Below are positions 21,838 through 33,309 of a DNA stretch of 64,000 nucleotides, piece by piece. Position 1 is the first letter of the stretch, and every line of letters starts with the position of its first letter. The stretch comes from Rutidosis leptorrhynchoides (taxonomy: Eukaryota > Streptophyta > Magnoliopsida > Asterales > Asteraceae), in contig NC_092335.1 of NCBI RefSeq assembly GCF_046630445.1, positions 545,608,001 to 545,672,000 of the forward strand, given 5' to 3'. The notes beneath the pieces were generated by a model that saw nothing but the letters and a program-made list of their open reading frames with translations, did no database searches and had not been told where the DNA came from. The position numbers and the translations under genes are program-made.

Positions 21838-23190
21838 TGATGTTATGCGAGGTGTATATGAAATAGCTTTATTTTTACTAGGAAATACTATTAAATACGA
21901 TACAATTTTACACAAGATGTTTATTTATTTATAGAATGGATATACCTAAACCTTGCTACAACACTTATAGGCAGTGTACCTAATCGTACAGTAGTGTAGT
22001 TTTTAGTAAGTCCGGTTCGTTCCATAGGGAATCTTTTAAACAAAGCTTAACGCTATATTAGTTTTAATTTATAAAAATACAAATATATATAAGTAATATT
22101 ATTATTATAAAGGGGGGTTTTTACCGCTTAATGACCGGTTTGTCGATTTTAAAACTTTAGTCGCAGTTAAAACCTAATGTAAAATATTAAATAAATAAAA
22201 GACTTAATTTAAAGCGTAAAATAAATAACGATAATGAAATTGTGATAAATAAAAGTGCGATAAAATAAACTTGCGATAATTAAAGAGTACAAAAATTAAA
22301 AGTGCAATTAAATACAATAACAATAAATAAAAGTGCAATAATTAGAAGTGCAATTAAATATGAAAATAAAGGAATTATGCTTATTTAAACTTCCGTAATC
22401 ATGATGTTTGACATGTTGATTTTAGTTTTATGCCCATGGGTTAATTGTCCTTTGTCCTGGATTATTTAATATGTCCGTCTGGTTTTGTCCATAACAGTCC
22501 ATCAGTCATAAATATAAAGTGCGAGTATCCTCGTCAAATTATCCTTATATCCGAAGTCAAATATTCGAACTAATTGGGGACTTAAACTGTAACAAGGTCT
22601 TAATACTTTGTTTAATAATTACACCAGGATATCGACTGCGTGTAACCCAAGGTTTTAATACTTTGTTATCAATTATGCCAAGTGTCCTTGTTCATAATTT
22701 CACCCCTGTTTTAATAATTCCATAGACTATTAATCCATTCCCGTGTCCGGTTAAATGAACGATTATTCGTACATATAAATATCCTGCCCATCGTGTCCGA
22801 TTGAGTGTATATGGTTATTTATAGGGACGTCCAATTATAAATCTTTATATTAAAATTAACAAACTATCATTTAGTTAAACAAATATAAAGCCCATTAATA
22901 GCCCATAGTCTAATTTCCACAAGTGTCGTTCTTTTGTCCAAACCCCAATTATGGTGCAAAGCCCAATTACCCAATTTTAGTATTTAGCCCAACAACATGA
23001 TTACTTTGTTTTAAATAAGCATAATAATAACTTAGCTACGAGACATTAATGTAAAAAGGTTGAACATAACTTACAATGATTAAAAATAGCGTAGCGTTAC
23101 ACGGACAGAATTTCGACTTACACCCTTACAACATTCGCTAACATACCCTTATTATTAGGATTTAAAATTAAAATTAAAATTAAAATTAAA

Positions 23191-23301
<111 letters not shown>

Positions 23302-23382
23302 ACGTATGATGAATGAGAAAAAGATGTGTAAATTTCAGCCGATTGCTCGGCCTTTTATAGGCCCACGTTTACTGTTTGACCT

Positions 23383-23427
23383 CCGCGAGTGCGGTGGTTG
23401 TTGCCTTTATAAGCTCCGCGAGTGCGG
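23383..23427 (-). promoter_or_regulatory. Paired CCGCGAGTGCGG motifs upstream of LTR TATA box (3' LTR)
   Basis: Near-palindromic CCGCGAGTGCGG at 23383-23394 and 23416-23427, 33 bp apart. On the minus strand they precede CCTATAAAAGGCC by roughly 30 and 60 bp, a promoter-proximal position. Confidence 0.5.
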
Positions 23428-23900
23428 AGCTATGGATTCCAGCTCACACAAGCTTGGCTCCTAGCTTGCCGACGGTTTTATAATATAATATAATATATAT
23501 ATATTAATTTTAAGAATTAATTATATATTATATTATATTTATGTGCATAGTTGACTTGTAATTTTTAGTCCGTTGCGTCGAGCGTTGAGAGTTGACTCTG
23601 GTCCCGGTTCCAGGTTTTTTAAAGTCCTTGCGTATAATTTAATATCTTGTACTTTGCGTTTCGCGTCTTGTACTCTTGTAATTTTGAGACGTTTCTCATC
23701 AATAATTGGAACCACTTTGATTGTATTTTGTACTTTTGAGCTTTTTGGTCGTTTGCGTCTTTAATTCGTCGAATCTGTCTTTTGTCTTCACCTTTTATTA
23801 TTTAAACGAATATCACTTGTAAATAGGACAACTACAACTAAAAGCTTGTCTTTCTTGAGGGATAATGCTATGAAATATATGTTCGTTTTTAGCATTATCA

Positions 23901-23920
23901 AATATTCCCACACTTGAGCG
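23901..23920 (-). other. Athila polypurine tract
   Basis: On the minus strand AAGTGTGGGAATATT directly precedes the LTR start TGATAATGC; this is the usual form of an Athila polypurine tract. The same sequence occurs at 51070. Confidence 0.7.
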
Positions 23921-25463
23921 TTGCTTGTCCTCAAGCAATATAGTCTTGAAATATACTAGAATCACTTCTTTATTCTTCACACTTTGTACATCAGTGATTT
24001 CTATACGGCGGTATGAACAATGGTAGTAACGATGTGGTTTACAGTCCCACATGACTATAAAATTTAGATCCTTTAAGGAAATTGGATCTTTATGAAAACA
24101 TTTTATCTTTTGAAAATTAAATCTAGCTTTTACCCTAGATAAGTTTTCCGGAATAACCCTTCACCGGTGTTTGCAAATTCTTTTTGTGGGTTTGGTGGGT
24201 TTTAGATTTGAAAATTTTAGCTCAAAACTTGGGGTTTTGTGTCACCCACTTGCTAACCTTGTATTGGGAAAGCAACACGTCCTGTATACTTGCTCTGTAT
24301 ATTACCTTTTGGTAAACTACCGTCCGGTTGTAAAGGAAAGCGTTGAACTAGCAATTGTTAAGGCAATGTCCCCTGACATGCTTTTAATTATGGTCTATAA
24401 CGTTTAGGACGCAATTACTATCCTTTGTAGGAGCAATAGTAAAACTCACCCTTATAATTTTCCGGTCTGGCACAAGGTCCTGTCTTTGACCATGCTATGC
24501 AACCACCGTTCTTACGGTTGACACTCGATTTGGTTCAGGTGACCTAATGAATTCCAGGTGAATTCCTAGGATTTTACGTTCAATGGTAATGAACGCATTG
24601 AAAATGGGTTTTCAGAAAACAAATCGGTTTGTAATTTTGATCAAAATATTTTCTCGTTCAAGCTCGAGTTTAGATATCATTGAATTCCATGAGTTTGTAA
24701 TTCTCAATCTTTAAGGTCAATCTCTAGGATTGAGTAATATCAGTCTTAAAAGCTGATTTTTGATCTTTAAGGAGATTATCCTTTCTGGGGGTCTGATTCA
24801 TTAGTCTTATCCAGCTAATTTGCACGGCGTCCTCCCCATTTTATAAGACAGATCCTCTCATGGTTAGGATAAGTCTGACCACTTGGCGACCCTGTTTGAT
24901 GCTGAGGTCCGTGGATTTCCTGCTGATTTTGGAGATGACTTTTCTAGATTTTTCGTCAACCTACAGCTGGTCTGGACGACAACTTCATGACCTAAATCAA
25001 GAAGCGCGTTTCTTTTTTGGAAGACTTTACTTCCTTTTAATGATGGAATTGATTCATCGTGTAGTTCCATCTTTCTTTCAGTAAATCGAGTAAAACTGTT
25101 TAGTTTAGTCCAAAGCAAAAGTATCTTCAATTATTTGTTACATAAATATGTGACATATGTTTAAGATAACTTGGTAAATTTTCCCACACTTGGCTTTTAT
25201 TTTCTTTTATTTGCCTTTTTATTGTCCTCTATTCCATTTTAAATGAATTCTAACATTTTGGTTTGTTTCTCAATTTATGTCCTTTCCGAGGTAACAATAA
25301 TTTCAGTGTATACATATTTTTGAAGTTGGGTTTTCACACCACATTCAAAAATTATTAAAATCTAATAAAGTTAGAAAATTATAAAAGCTATTATAATAAT
25401 AAAATAAGAAATAAGAAAATTAAGAATTAGTAACATTACAATAAAATAAACAAAAATAGAAAA
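23921..25463 (-). other. Athila 3' non-coding region between env-like ORF and LTR
   Basis: About 1.5 kb with no convincing long frame. Short frames on the plus strand (for example 24171-24407) recur in the copy at 51340-51576 only because the whole segment is repeated. The left 0.96 kb has a second copy at 51070-52029. Confidence 0.6.
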
Positions 25464-26817
25464 TTACGGATGAGGAGGATGGTTCCAGTATGGGTCCCAA
25501 GCGTATCCATAGATGCTGTAAAATGCTTGGGCCGGGTCATATGTAGGATATGGTGGTCGGCTCTCTATAGTCCAAGGAGCAAATTCGGGCATAACGGTAG
25601 GAATGTAGTCTCTACCTACGTGTGTACAATGACTTATGATTTGGCTTTGATGATACTGTCAATCTTGAAATGCTTTTTGTCTAGCCATTTCATACTCGTG
25701 TCGAGCCATAAAAATTTGCATTTTCGTCATTGGATTACCCCCTCCCGGTTGACCTTGCTGTTGATCTCTCTCAACCTGTGGATGCCTGCCATCATAATGT
25801 GCTGCCGCGTTGTTTCGTTTCTTTAAGACCTTAGCACCATGATAAACACGCAAATCTATTCTATCGCGGGGTTCTGGTTCTGCCATTAATAATCCCCCCG
25901 ACTTCTATCCACACCGAGATATTCAGCAATTAAAGTAATAAATATACCACCTCCTATTATGCTACCACGCCTCATACCCCTAACCATAGTTAATAAATAA
26001 TAACCCACACAAAAAGGTATACTTACAGCGCTATGTGGGTCTCGAATACACATGTGGTAAAACAAATCCTGTTCATTTACCTTTTCCTTATTCTTACCTC
26101 GTTGTGTAATCGAATTGGCTAAAAACCTATAGATTACTCTTAATTCAGCTCTATCAATATCAAGATAAGAGTATAATCCCCCTGGAATCGGTGATGGCTA
26201 GTCATCCTACTCCATACGTCATTTGTATCAAAATTCTCATCCACCCTCCTACCATAAACTATTAACCTCTGGCAATCATAAGATGCTAGCTCCTCGGGCG
26301 TATATATACCTAAAGCCTGAGCCATGTCTAGTAAGGACATATGGCACATCTCCCCTCCTAATAAAAATGTAATAAAACTATGATCGGTTAAAGTATCTAC
26401 CCGATCATTTATTTTAATAGTACACAATAACTCTATACACCATTCTCTATATACAGGTCTACGCATGTTGAATAAATGTACCCAATCACTAAAAGCAGAA
26501 TTACCATACCTTTGAGTAAGTAATTCCCTGATTGGCTCGGCCAATTCCACTACCTCTAATGGTGCCCAATCTATAACTCTGGGTACCTCAACATTATTAG
26601 ACACAAGGTTGTGCAGGTTCTTTTGATATTTTGGATAGTCTATCCAATATCTATCAAATCTCAAATTCGGATGTAAATCTGCCTCATGAATGTTTGAATA
26701 TGAAACAATTGGGTGAGGCATATCTTGTCGGTATTGGTTATTAATTTCCTGTTGATCTGCATCTTCTGGAGGAGCATTGCGAGCCTGGGATGAAGATTCA
26801 CCCCTTTCAGTCTGCAA
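25464..26817 (-). pseudogene. Athila env-like ORF (ATHILA ORF-1 family), frameshifted
   Basis: A coding region of about 450 codons starts at ATG 26817. It reads 226 residues in one frame, shifts near 26165, shifts again near 25885 at a run of six G, and has a TGA at 25659. Features: acidic/polar N terminus, NLRFDRYWIDYPKYQ, a conserved block RRPVYREWCIELLC, then FLLGGEMCHMSLLDMAQALGIYTPEEL, which matches what I remember of the ATHILA ORF-1 family (Pfam PF03078). After the first shift the frame continues ...RFLANSITQRG... and, past the second, ends in a proline/tyrosine-rich tail. The protein sits where retroviral env would be, but no signal peptide or clear membrane segment is visible. Role unknown; damaged. 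Confidence 0.75.
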
Positions 26818-27909
26818 AATATATCAAACACAATTTTTGTGCATCCAAATATGCATTAGTTTTAGCAAAATCATAAATCTAAACAATTACAATGACATGT
26901 TTAATCCATATTAAACTCTATACATATTTTCAAAATATTAACAATTCTACACTTTTACAAATATACATATATGAAAATTTATACAAAGTTCCTTCGCATT
27001 TATCTTTTAAAACATGTCAAAAACAATCATTATAACAATTAAATAAGTTCCTCATGGCATTCATATCAATTAAATCAAGTTTATGCAATTTTGGTTCAAA
27101 AAGTCCACTTTAATCTTCATAAATCATGTTTAGGATCAAAGTTTTGATCATTTAGCAACCTAAACATGTTACACTACTCAATTTAGCATAAACTAACAAC
27201 AAAATTCGGCCATAACCTGTTTATATCAAAAAACCCTAATTTTTCTCAAGAACACAAACCCTAGATTATTCAAAAATTGAAGTTCAAAGCTTCTAATCAT
27301 GTTAAATAGCATCAATCTAGGTTATATAAGCATAATACACAAACAATTGAAGCATTATTACACTAGAAAGCATCAAAATCGAATTATGTATGAAATTGTT
27401 CAAGAACACTAAAATTCGGATTAAATGGTGTTTAGGTGTAGAAATTTACCGATTTCCTTGAGTAATTCCTTGATAATAGTCTCCTCATTGCGATTTTATG
27501 AAAGATTTGATGAAAAATGATGAAAAATGGCGAATTTGTGATGATTTTTCGTGGGTTTTTCGGGTGAAAATATGTGTGTGTGTGTTTGGAACTGGTCTGT
27601 TTGACCAGATAAACCATTTGGGTTTTGTGACCTCCGCGAGTGCGGTGGTGGGCCCGTTTAAATCACCGCGAGTGGCGGCTATTTTTTTTATAAAACCTTA
27701 TAACTTTATAAAACATAAAATTAATTTAAAAATTAAAATTTTGTTTCTTTTTAGGATGAGGGCGTTTCGGATCGATGTCCTAGTCCGTCCCTCGACAAAA
27801 ATTTTAAAATTTGTCATTTTTAAGCGCGGTTTTAAAAGCAAAGATTTTTGGGTTTTTTTTTATTTTTATGTTTTTGGAATACTTTAATTCGATAAGATTA
27901 AAAATAATT
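26818..27909 (-). other. Athila spacer upstream of the env-like ORF
   Basis: AT-rich, no frame of note, holding an internal copy of the paired CCGCGAG motifs (27634-27677). On the minus strand the motifs are followed by 'aaacacacacacacat', resembling a 5' untranslated leader, and about 800 bp later by the env-like ATG. Element B inserted at 27909. Confidence 0.55.
27634..27677 (-). promoter_or_regulatory. Internal paired CCGCGAG motifs ahead of env-like ORF
   Basis: CCGCGAGTGCGG at 27634-27645 and CCGCGAGTGGCGG from 27666, 32 bp apart. Same motif pair and spacing as in the LTR promoter. Could mark an internal promoter for the env-like transcript. Inference only. Confidence 0.4.
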
Positions 27910-30900
27910 GTAGTGACCCGAACTTTTCCATGTTTATATATATATTAAATGAAATTGTTATTTACATGATTAAGTGTTTCCAACATGTTAAGCAATCAAA
28001 CTTATTAAAACTTGATTAATTGAAATAGGTTTCATATAGACAATTGACCACCCAAGTTGACCGGTGATTCACGAATGTTAAAACTTGTAAAAACTATACG
28101 ATGACATATATATGGTTATATATATAGTTAACATGATTTTATTATAAGTATGTATCTCATTAGGTATTTTAACAATGAGTTATATACATAAAAATGAGAC
28201 TATTAATTTAAGAAACTCGAAAACGATATATATAACGATTATCGTTATAACAACGTCTTACTAGGTACATATGAATCATATTAAGATATTGATACACTTG
28301 GTTAATTATGTTAAATGATAAGTAAATATATTATTAAGTGTATTAACAATGAAATACATATGTAAAAATAAGACTACTAACTTAATGATTTCGAAACGAG
28401 ACATATATGTAACGATTATCGTTGTAACGACATTTAACTGTATATACATCATACTAAGATATATTATATATCATAATATCATGATAATATAACAATTTAA
28501 CATCTCATTTGTTATAATAAACAATGGGTTAATAACATTCAACAAGATCGTTAACCTAAAGGTTTCAAAACAACATTTACATGTAACGACTAACGATGAC
28601 TTAACGACTCAGTTAAAATGTATATACATGTAGTGTTTTAATATGTATTCTTACACTTTTGAAAGACTTCAAGACACTTATCAAAATACTTCTACTTAAA
28701 AAAAATGCTTACAATTACATCCTCGTTCGGTTTCATCAACAATTATACTCGTATGCACCCGTATTCGTACTCGTACAACACACAGCTTTTAGATGTATGT
28801 ACTATTGGTATATACACTCTAATGATCAGCTCTTAGTATCCCATGTGAGTCACCTAACACATGTGGGAACCATCATTTGGCAACTAGCATGAAATATCTC
28901 ATAAAATTACAAAAATATGAGTAATCATTCATGACTTATTTACATGAAAACAAAATTACATATCCTTTATATCTAATCCATACACCAACGACCAAAAACA
29001 CCTACAAACACTTTCATTCTTCAATTTTCTTCAACTAATTATTCTCTCTCAAGTTCTATCTTCAAGTTCTAAGTGTTCTTCATAAATTCCAAAAGTTCTA
29101 GTTTCATAAAATCAAGAATACTTCCAAGATTGCAAGTTTACTTCCAAGTTTTCTAAATCCATTCCAAGTAATCATCCAAGATCAAGAAACATTTGTTACT
29201 TAAGTAGGTTATCTTTCTAATACAAGGTAATAATCATATTCAAACTTTAATTCAATTTCTATAACTATAACAATCTTATTTCGAGTGGAAATCTTACTTG
29301 AAATTATTTTCGTGTCATGATTCTGCTTCAAGAACTTTCAAGCCATCCAAGGATCCTTTGAAGCTAGATCTATTTTTTTCATTTCCAGTAGGTTTATCCA
29401 AGGAACTTGAGGTAGTAATGATGTTCATAACATCATTCGATTCATACATATAAAGCTATCTTATTCGAAGGTTTAAACTTGTAATCACTAGAACATAGTT
29501 TAGTTAATTCTAAACTTGTTCGCAAATAAAAGTTAATCCTTCTAACTTGACTTTTAAAATCAACTAAACACATGTTCTATATCTATATGATATGCTAACT
29601 TAATGATTTAAAATCTGGAAACACAAAAAATACCGTAAAACCGGATTTACGCCGTCGTAGTAACACCGCGGGCTGTTTTGGGTTAGTTAATTAAAAACTA
29701 TGATAAACTTTGATTTAAAAGTTGTTATTATGGGAAAATGATTTTTATTATGAACATGAAACTATATCCAAAAATTATGGTTAAACTCAAAGTGGAAGTA
29801 TGTTTTCTAAAATGGCCATCTAGGCGTCGTTCTTTCGACTGAAATGACTACCTTTACAAAAATGACTTGTAACTTATTTTTCCGACAATAAACCTATACT
29901 TTTTCTGTTTAGATTCATAAAATAGAGTTCAATATGAAACCATAGCAATTTGATTCACTCAAAACGGATTTAAAATGAAGAAGTTATGGGTAAAACAAGA
30001 TTGGATAATTTTTCTCATTTTAGCTACGTGAAAATTGGTAACAAATCTATTCCAACCATAACTTAATCAACTTGTATTGTATATTATGTAATCTTGAGAT
30101 ACCATAGACACGTATACAATGTTTCGACCTATCATGTCGACACATCTATATATATTTCGGAACAACCATAGACACTCTATATGTGAATGTTGGAGTTAGC
30201 TATACAGGGTTGAGGTTGATTCCAAAATATATATAGTTTGAGTTGTGATCAATACTGAGATACGTATACACTGGGTCGTGGATTGATTCAAGATAATATT
30301 TATCGATTTATTTCTGTACATCTAACTGTGGACAACTAGTTGTAGGTTACTAACGAGGACAGCTGACTTAATAAACTTAAAACATCAAAATTTATTAAAA
30401 GTGTTGTAAATATAATTTGAACATACTTTGATATATATGTATATATTGTTATAGGTTCGTGAATCAACCAGTGGCCAAGTCTTACTTCCCGACGAAGTAA
30501 AAATCTCTGAAAGTGAGTTATAGTCCCACTTTTAAAATCTAATATTTTTGGGATGAGAATACATGCAGGTTTTATAAATGATTTACAAAATAGACACAAG
30601 TACGTGAAACTACATTCTATGGTTGAATTATCGAAATCGAATATGCCCCTTTTTATTAAGTCTGGTAATCTAAGAATTAGGGAAGAGACACCCTAATTGA
30701 CGCGAATCCTAGAGATAGATCTATTGGGCCTAACAAACCCCATCCAAAGTACCGGATGCTTTAGTACTTCGAAATTTATATCATATCCGAAGGGTGTCCC
30801 GGAATGATGGGGATATTCTTATATATGCATCTTGTTAATGTCGGTTACCAGGTGTTCACCATATGAATGATTTTTATCTCTATGTATGGGATGTGTATTG

Positions 30901-31346
30901 AAATATGAAATCTTATGGTCTATTGTTACGATTTGATATATATAGGTTAAACCTATAACTCACTAACATTTTTGTTGACATTTAAAGCATGTTTATTCTC
31001 AGGTGAATACTAAGAGCTTCCGTTGTTGCATACTAAAATAAGGACAAGATTTGGAGTCCATGTTTGTATGATATTGTGTAAAAATTGCATTCAAGAAACT
31101 GATTTCGATGTAACATATTTGTATTGTAAACCATTATGTAATGGTCGTGTGTAAACAGGATATTTTAGATTATCATTATTTGATAATCTACGTAAAGCTT
31201 TTTAAACCTTTATTTATGAAATAAAGGTTATGGTTTGTTTTAAAAATGAATGCAGTCTTTGAAAAACGTCTCATATAGAGGTCAAAACCTCGCAACGAAA
31301 TCAATTCATATGGAACGTTTTTAATCAATAAGAACGGGACATTTTA
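27910..31346 (+). mobile_element. 5' LTR of B, 3.44 kb
   Basis: Begins TGTAGTGACCCGAAC and ends GGGACATTTTA (the other LTR ends TTTCA, so the final CA has mutated to TA). Contains two islands shared with the otherwise diverged D1 LTR: 'acctataactcac.aacatt...ttattctcaggt' near 30950-31005 and the GAGGT...ACCTC hairpin near 31280. No long frame. Confidence 0.9.
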
Positions 31347-31348
31347 GT

Positions 31349-31366
31349 TGGTATCCGAGCGTTGGT
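31349..31366 (+). other. Primer-binding site of B
   Basis: TGGTATCCGAGCGTTGG starts two bases after the LTR end; tRNA-Met type, one mismatch from the common TGGTATCAGAGC. Confidence 0.85.
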
Positions 31367-31555
31367 CTTAGAGAACCAGAAAATTTGTATTAGTGTGTCT
31401 TATCGAGTTTGTTAGGATGCATTAGTGAGTCTGGACTTCGACCGTGTTTTCTTTAAAAATGATTGCTTAACATTTTTGTTAGAAACTATATATTATTAAC
31501 ATGTATATATTATGTGATATATTAATCTCTTAACATGTTTGATATTGTGTGATAG

Positions 31556-32155
31556 ATGTCTACCTCTAGCACAAATCCCATTGACTCACCTAATAATAAC
31601 GAAGAGTCGAATATATATTAGACTGATTCACAAGTTCCCGAAGAGGAACCGGAAGAAGAATTAGAACCGGAAGAAGAATCAGAACCGGAAGAGTAGGAAC
31701 CGGAGGAGGAAATAGAACCGGTGGGGGAAATAATAAAACGGTTAAGTAAAAGAAAATTCTCAACCAACCGACCAAGGTTAATTATGGTCAATGGTGTTTC
31801 CGCCAAGGAAGCAAAATATTGGGAGGATTACCAATTCTCCGATGAATCGGATTCCAACGAGAATTCCGATGATGTTATAGAAATTACCCCAACACAATTT
31901 AATAAGGCAAAAGAGAACAATAAGGGAAAGGGCATAAAAATAGAGAAATTTGATTCCAAACCCGATGAACTTTATATGTATCGTCAACACCCGTATTTCT
32001 TAAGTTGTGACAATAACCCGGGAACCTCTAAACCACCAGGTTTTTCTAAACCAATGTGAAAAACGACAGCTAGTATTAGGAGAACATCATATATCCCTAG
32101 AAACTTGGCAAAACGAACCAAAACCGAAGAAGAAGAAACGAGCGAGTCGGAATAA
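31556..32155 (+). pseudogene. ORF0 of element B
   Basis: A 200-codon frame from ATG 31556 to TAA 32153-32155 with three in-frame stops: TAG 31619, TAG 31694 and TGA 32057. It starts MSTSSTNPID, passes through a glutamate/proline repeat (EEEPEEE units), then MVNGVSAKEAKYWEDYQFSD, an acidic patch, DELYMYRQHPYF, GTSKPPGFSKP and an RTK.EEE.S.SE tail. It is nearly the same protein as ORF0 of E and shares its C-terminal signature with D1. The TAG at 31694 sits where E has TAA 56389. No known domain. Function unknown. Confidence 0.75.
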
Positions 32156-32263
32156 GATAGTTGTATTCGTGTGGTGTAATATATGTAATATAGTGTGCTT
32201 ATGCTTTATGATATATGTAAAAATTGCTTGTATTAATAAGTATTTTTTATGAATCTAACTCTT

Positions 32264-32277
32264 GCCTATTTTACAGT
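32264..32277 (+). promoter_or_regulatory. Splice-acceptor-like site before the F-box ORF (B)
   Basis: 'tgcctattttacag' ends 13 nt before the F-box ATG at 32291. The same site and spacing occur in E (56959-56972). It fits a plant 3' splice site and suggests a spliced subgenomic mRNA for the F-box protein. The donor is not identified. Confidence 0.45.
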
Positions 32278-32290
32278 TTAAAAACACAAA

Positions 32291-32965
32291 ATGGATAGAC
32301 AACCCAATATTTTAATAGACCTACCCGGAGACATGATTGATGAAATCTTGTGTAGAGTCGGTCAGAATTCCTACTATTTAAGGCGAGATCAGTTTGTAAG
32401 ACATTCGAAGAACGTTCCAAGAATGTCTTGGTTTATAAGAGACTTTCGTTTGAAAGATGGGGGATATCACATTGGGAAACCCATAAGTTACGATGTGTTT
32501 ACTTTGACGCATATATTGCGGGGAACCCAAATGCTATTTTACGCAACGGGTTAAGAAATAATTTTGACTCAATGTATCCGAATATAGGACTTCATGATTT
32601 AGAAAAAAGCGGCTAACATGCAACATAAAGAAGCATGCTATGCTTACGGGTTAGTAATGTTCGCTTCCCACCCAAGTGAGAAAAAGAACTTCGGGCTACA
32701 GCTATTAAACAAAACGTTCCCACAATTGACGGAGTCGGTAATTGGGGTAAGAAATGAGGTTTTTAGGTTATTACGAGACTGTTGGTCATTACGTAACCCT
32801 CGTCCCTTTGACGACGTTACAACACGCTGTCTTATCAACGGCCATAACGGTTATGTTCCACAAGACCAAGGATGGGAAGTAGTCCTAGTAAAACCAGAAT
32901 GCATGACTTGTTACTGGACGTATGAATTACGTATCTTTATTGCCTTTGCTGAACGACTTGTGTAA
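32291..32965 (+). pseudogene. Captured F-box gene in element B
   Basis: Starts MDRQPNILIDLPGDMIDEIL, an F-box start (LP.DMI.EIL.RVGQNS). It shifts frame near 32375-32385, continues as VCKTFEERSKNVLVYKRLSF and NPNAILRNGLRN, shifts again near 32608 by one extra base in an A/G run, and ends with a 115-codon stretch (32618-32965) containing KEACYAYGLVMFAS, GLQLLNKTFPQ and NPRPFDDVTT. F-box plus Sel1-like 'NP.A..R.G' and 'EA.Y.YGL' segments resemble, from memory, plant F-box proteins of the At2g35280/At1g67623 type. Such proteins join target proteins to SKP1-Cullin ubiquitin ligases. Differences from the E copy are mostly conservative (I/V, D/E, F/Y), suggesting selection on the protein before decay. 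Confidence 0.8.
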
Positions 32966-33160
32966 TAGCTAGAATTATCTTCACAACTATCTTGTATCAA
33001 AGTTATTGTGTGCTATATTTCATGCTTTATGTAAAATAAGCGGTATTGTAAGTTTGTAAAATATTGTATAAAAGTTTGAACGCGAAATATTATTATAATC
33101 AGTTTTTCATATAGAATTGTAGTAGTTGAATTGTATATTAGCTACTAAGTATGAACTTAA

Positions 33161-33177
33161 CGGGTAGGTACTACCCG
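33161..33177 (+). promoter_or_regulatory. Hairpin with internal copy of the PPT sequence, element B
   Basis: CGGGTAGGTACTACCCG is a perfect inverted repeat (7-bp stem, 3-nt loop). 'TTAACGGGTAGGTAC' equals the sequence just before the 3' LTR of E. It lies between the F-box gene and gag. Confidence 0.55.
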
Positions 33178-33309
33178 AATTTAAACTTATAAAACGCTAA
33201 TATGAAGAAAAAGCTTTTATAAATGAGTTCATATTATGCTACGAAATACTATTAACTACTCTTAATATTCTGTATGATTAACTTGTTCCATTTGACTATT
33301 TTGAAGGAA

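Noticed and set aside
22519..22725. ORFs duplicated at 49788-49994 and 23573-23764/50742-51086
   Set aside because: They lie in the two LTRs of one element, on the strand opposite to its genes.
24171..24407. 78-aa ORF conserved at 51340-51576
   Set aside because: Conserved only because the Athila 3' non-coding segment is present twice; no sign of protein-level selection.
24853..24859. Athila LTR end at 'cctctca', giving a 3-kb LTR
   Set aside because: The point is only where the two copies stop matching; PBS and PPT place the true ends at 21838/23900 and 49106/51069.
30336..30599. 87-aa minus-strand ORF repeated at 40120-40383
   Set aside because: Antisense in both LTRs of B; no domain.
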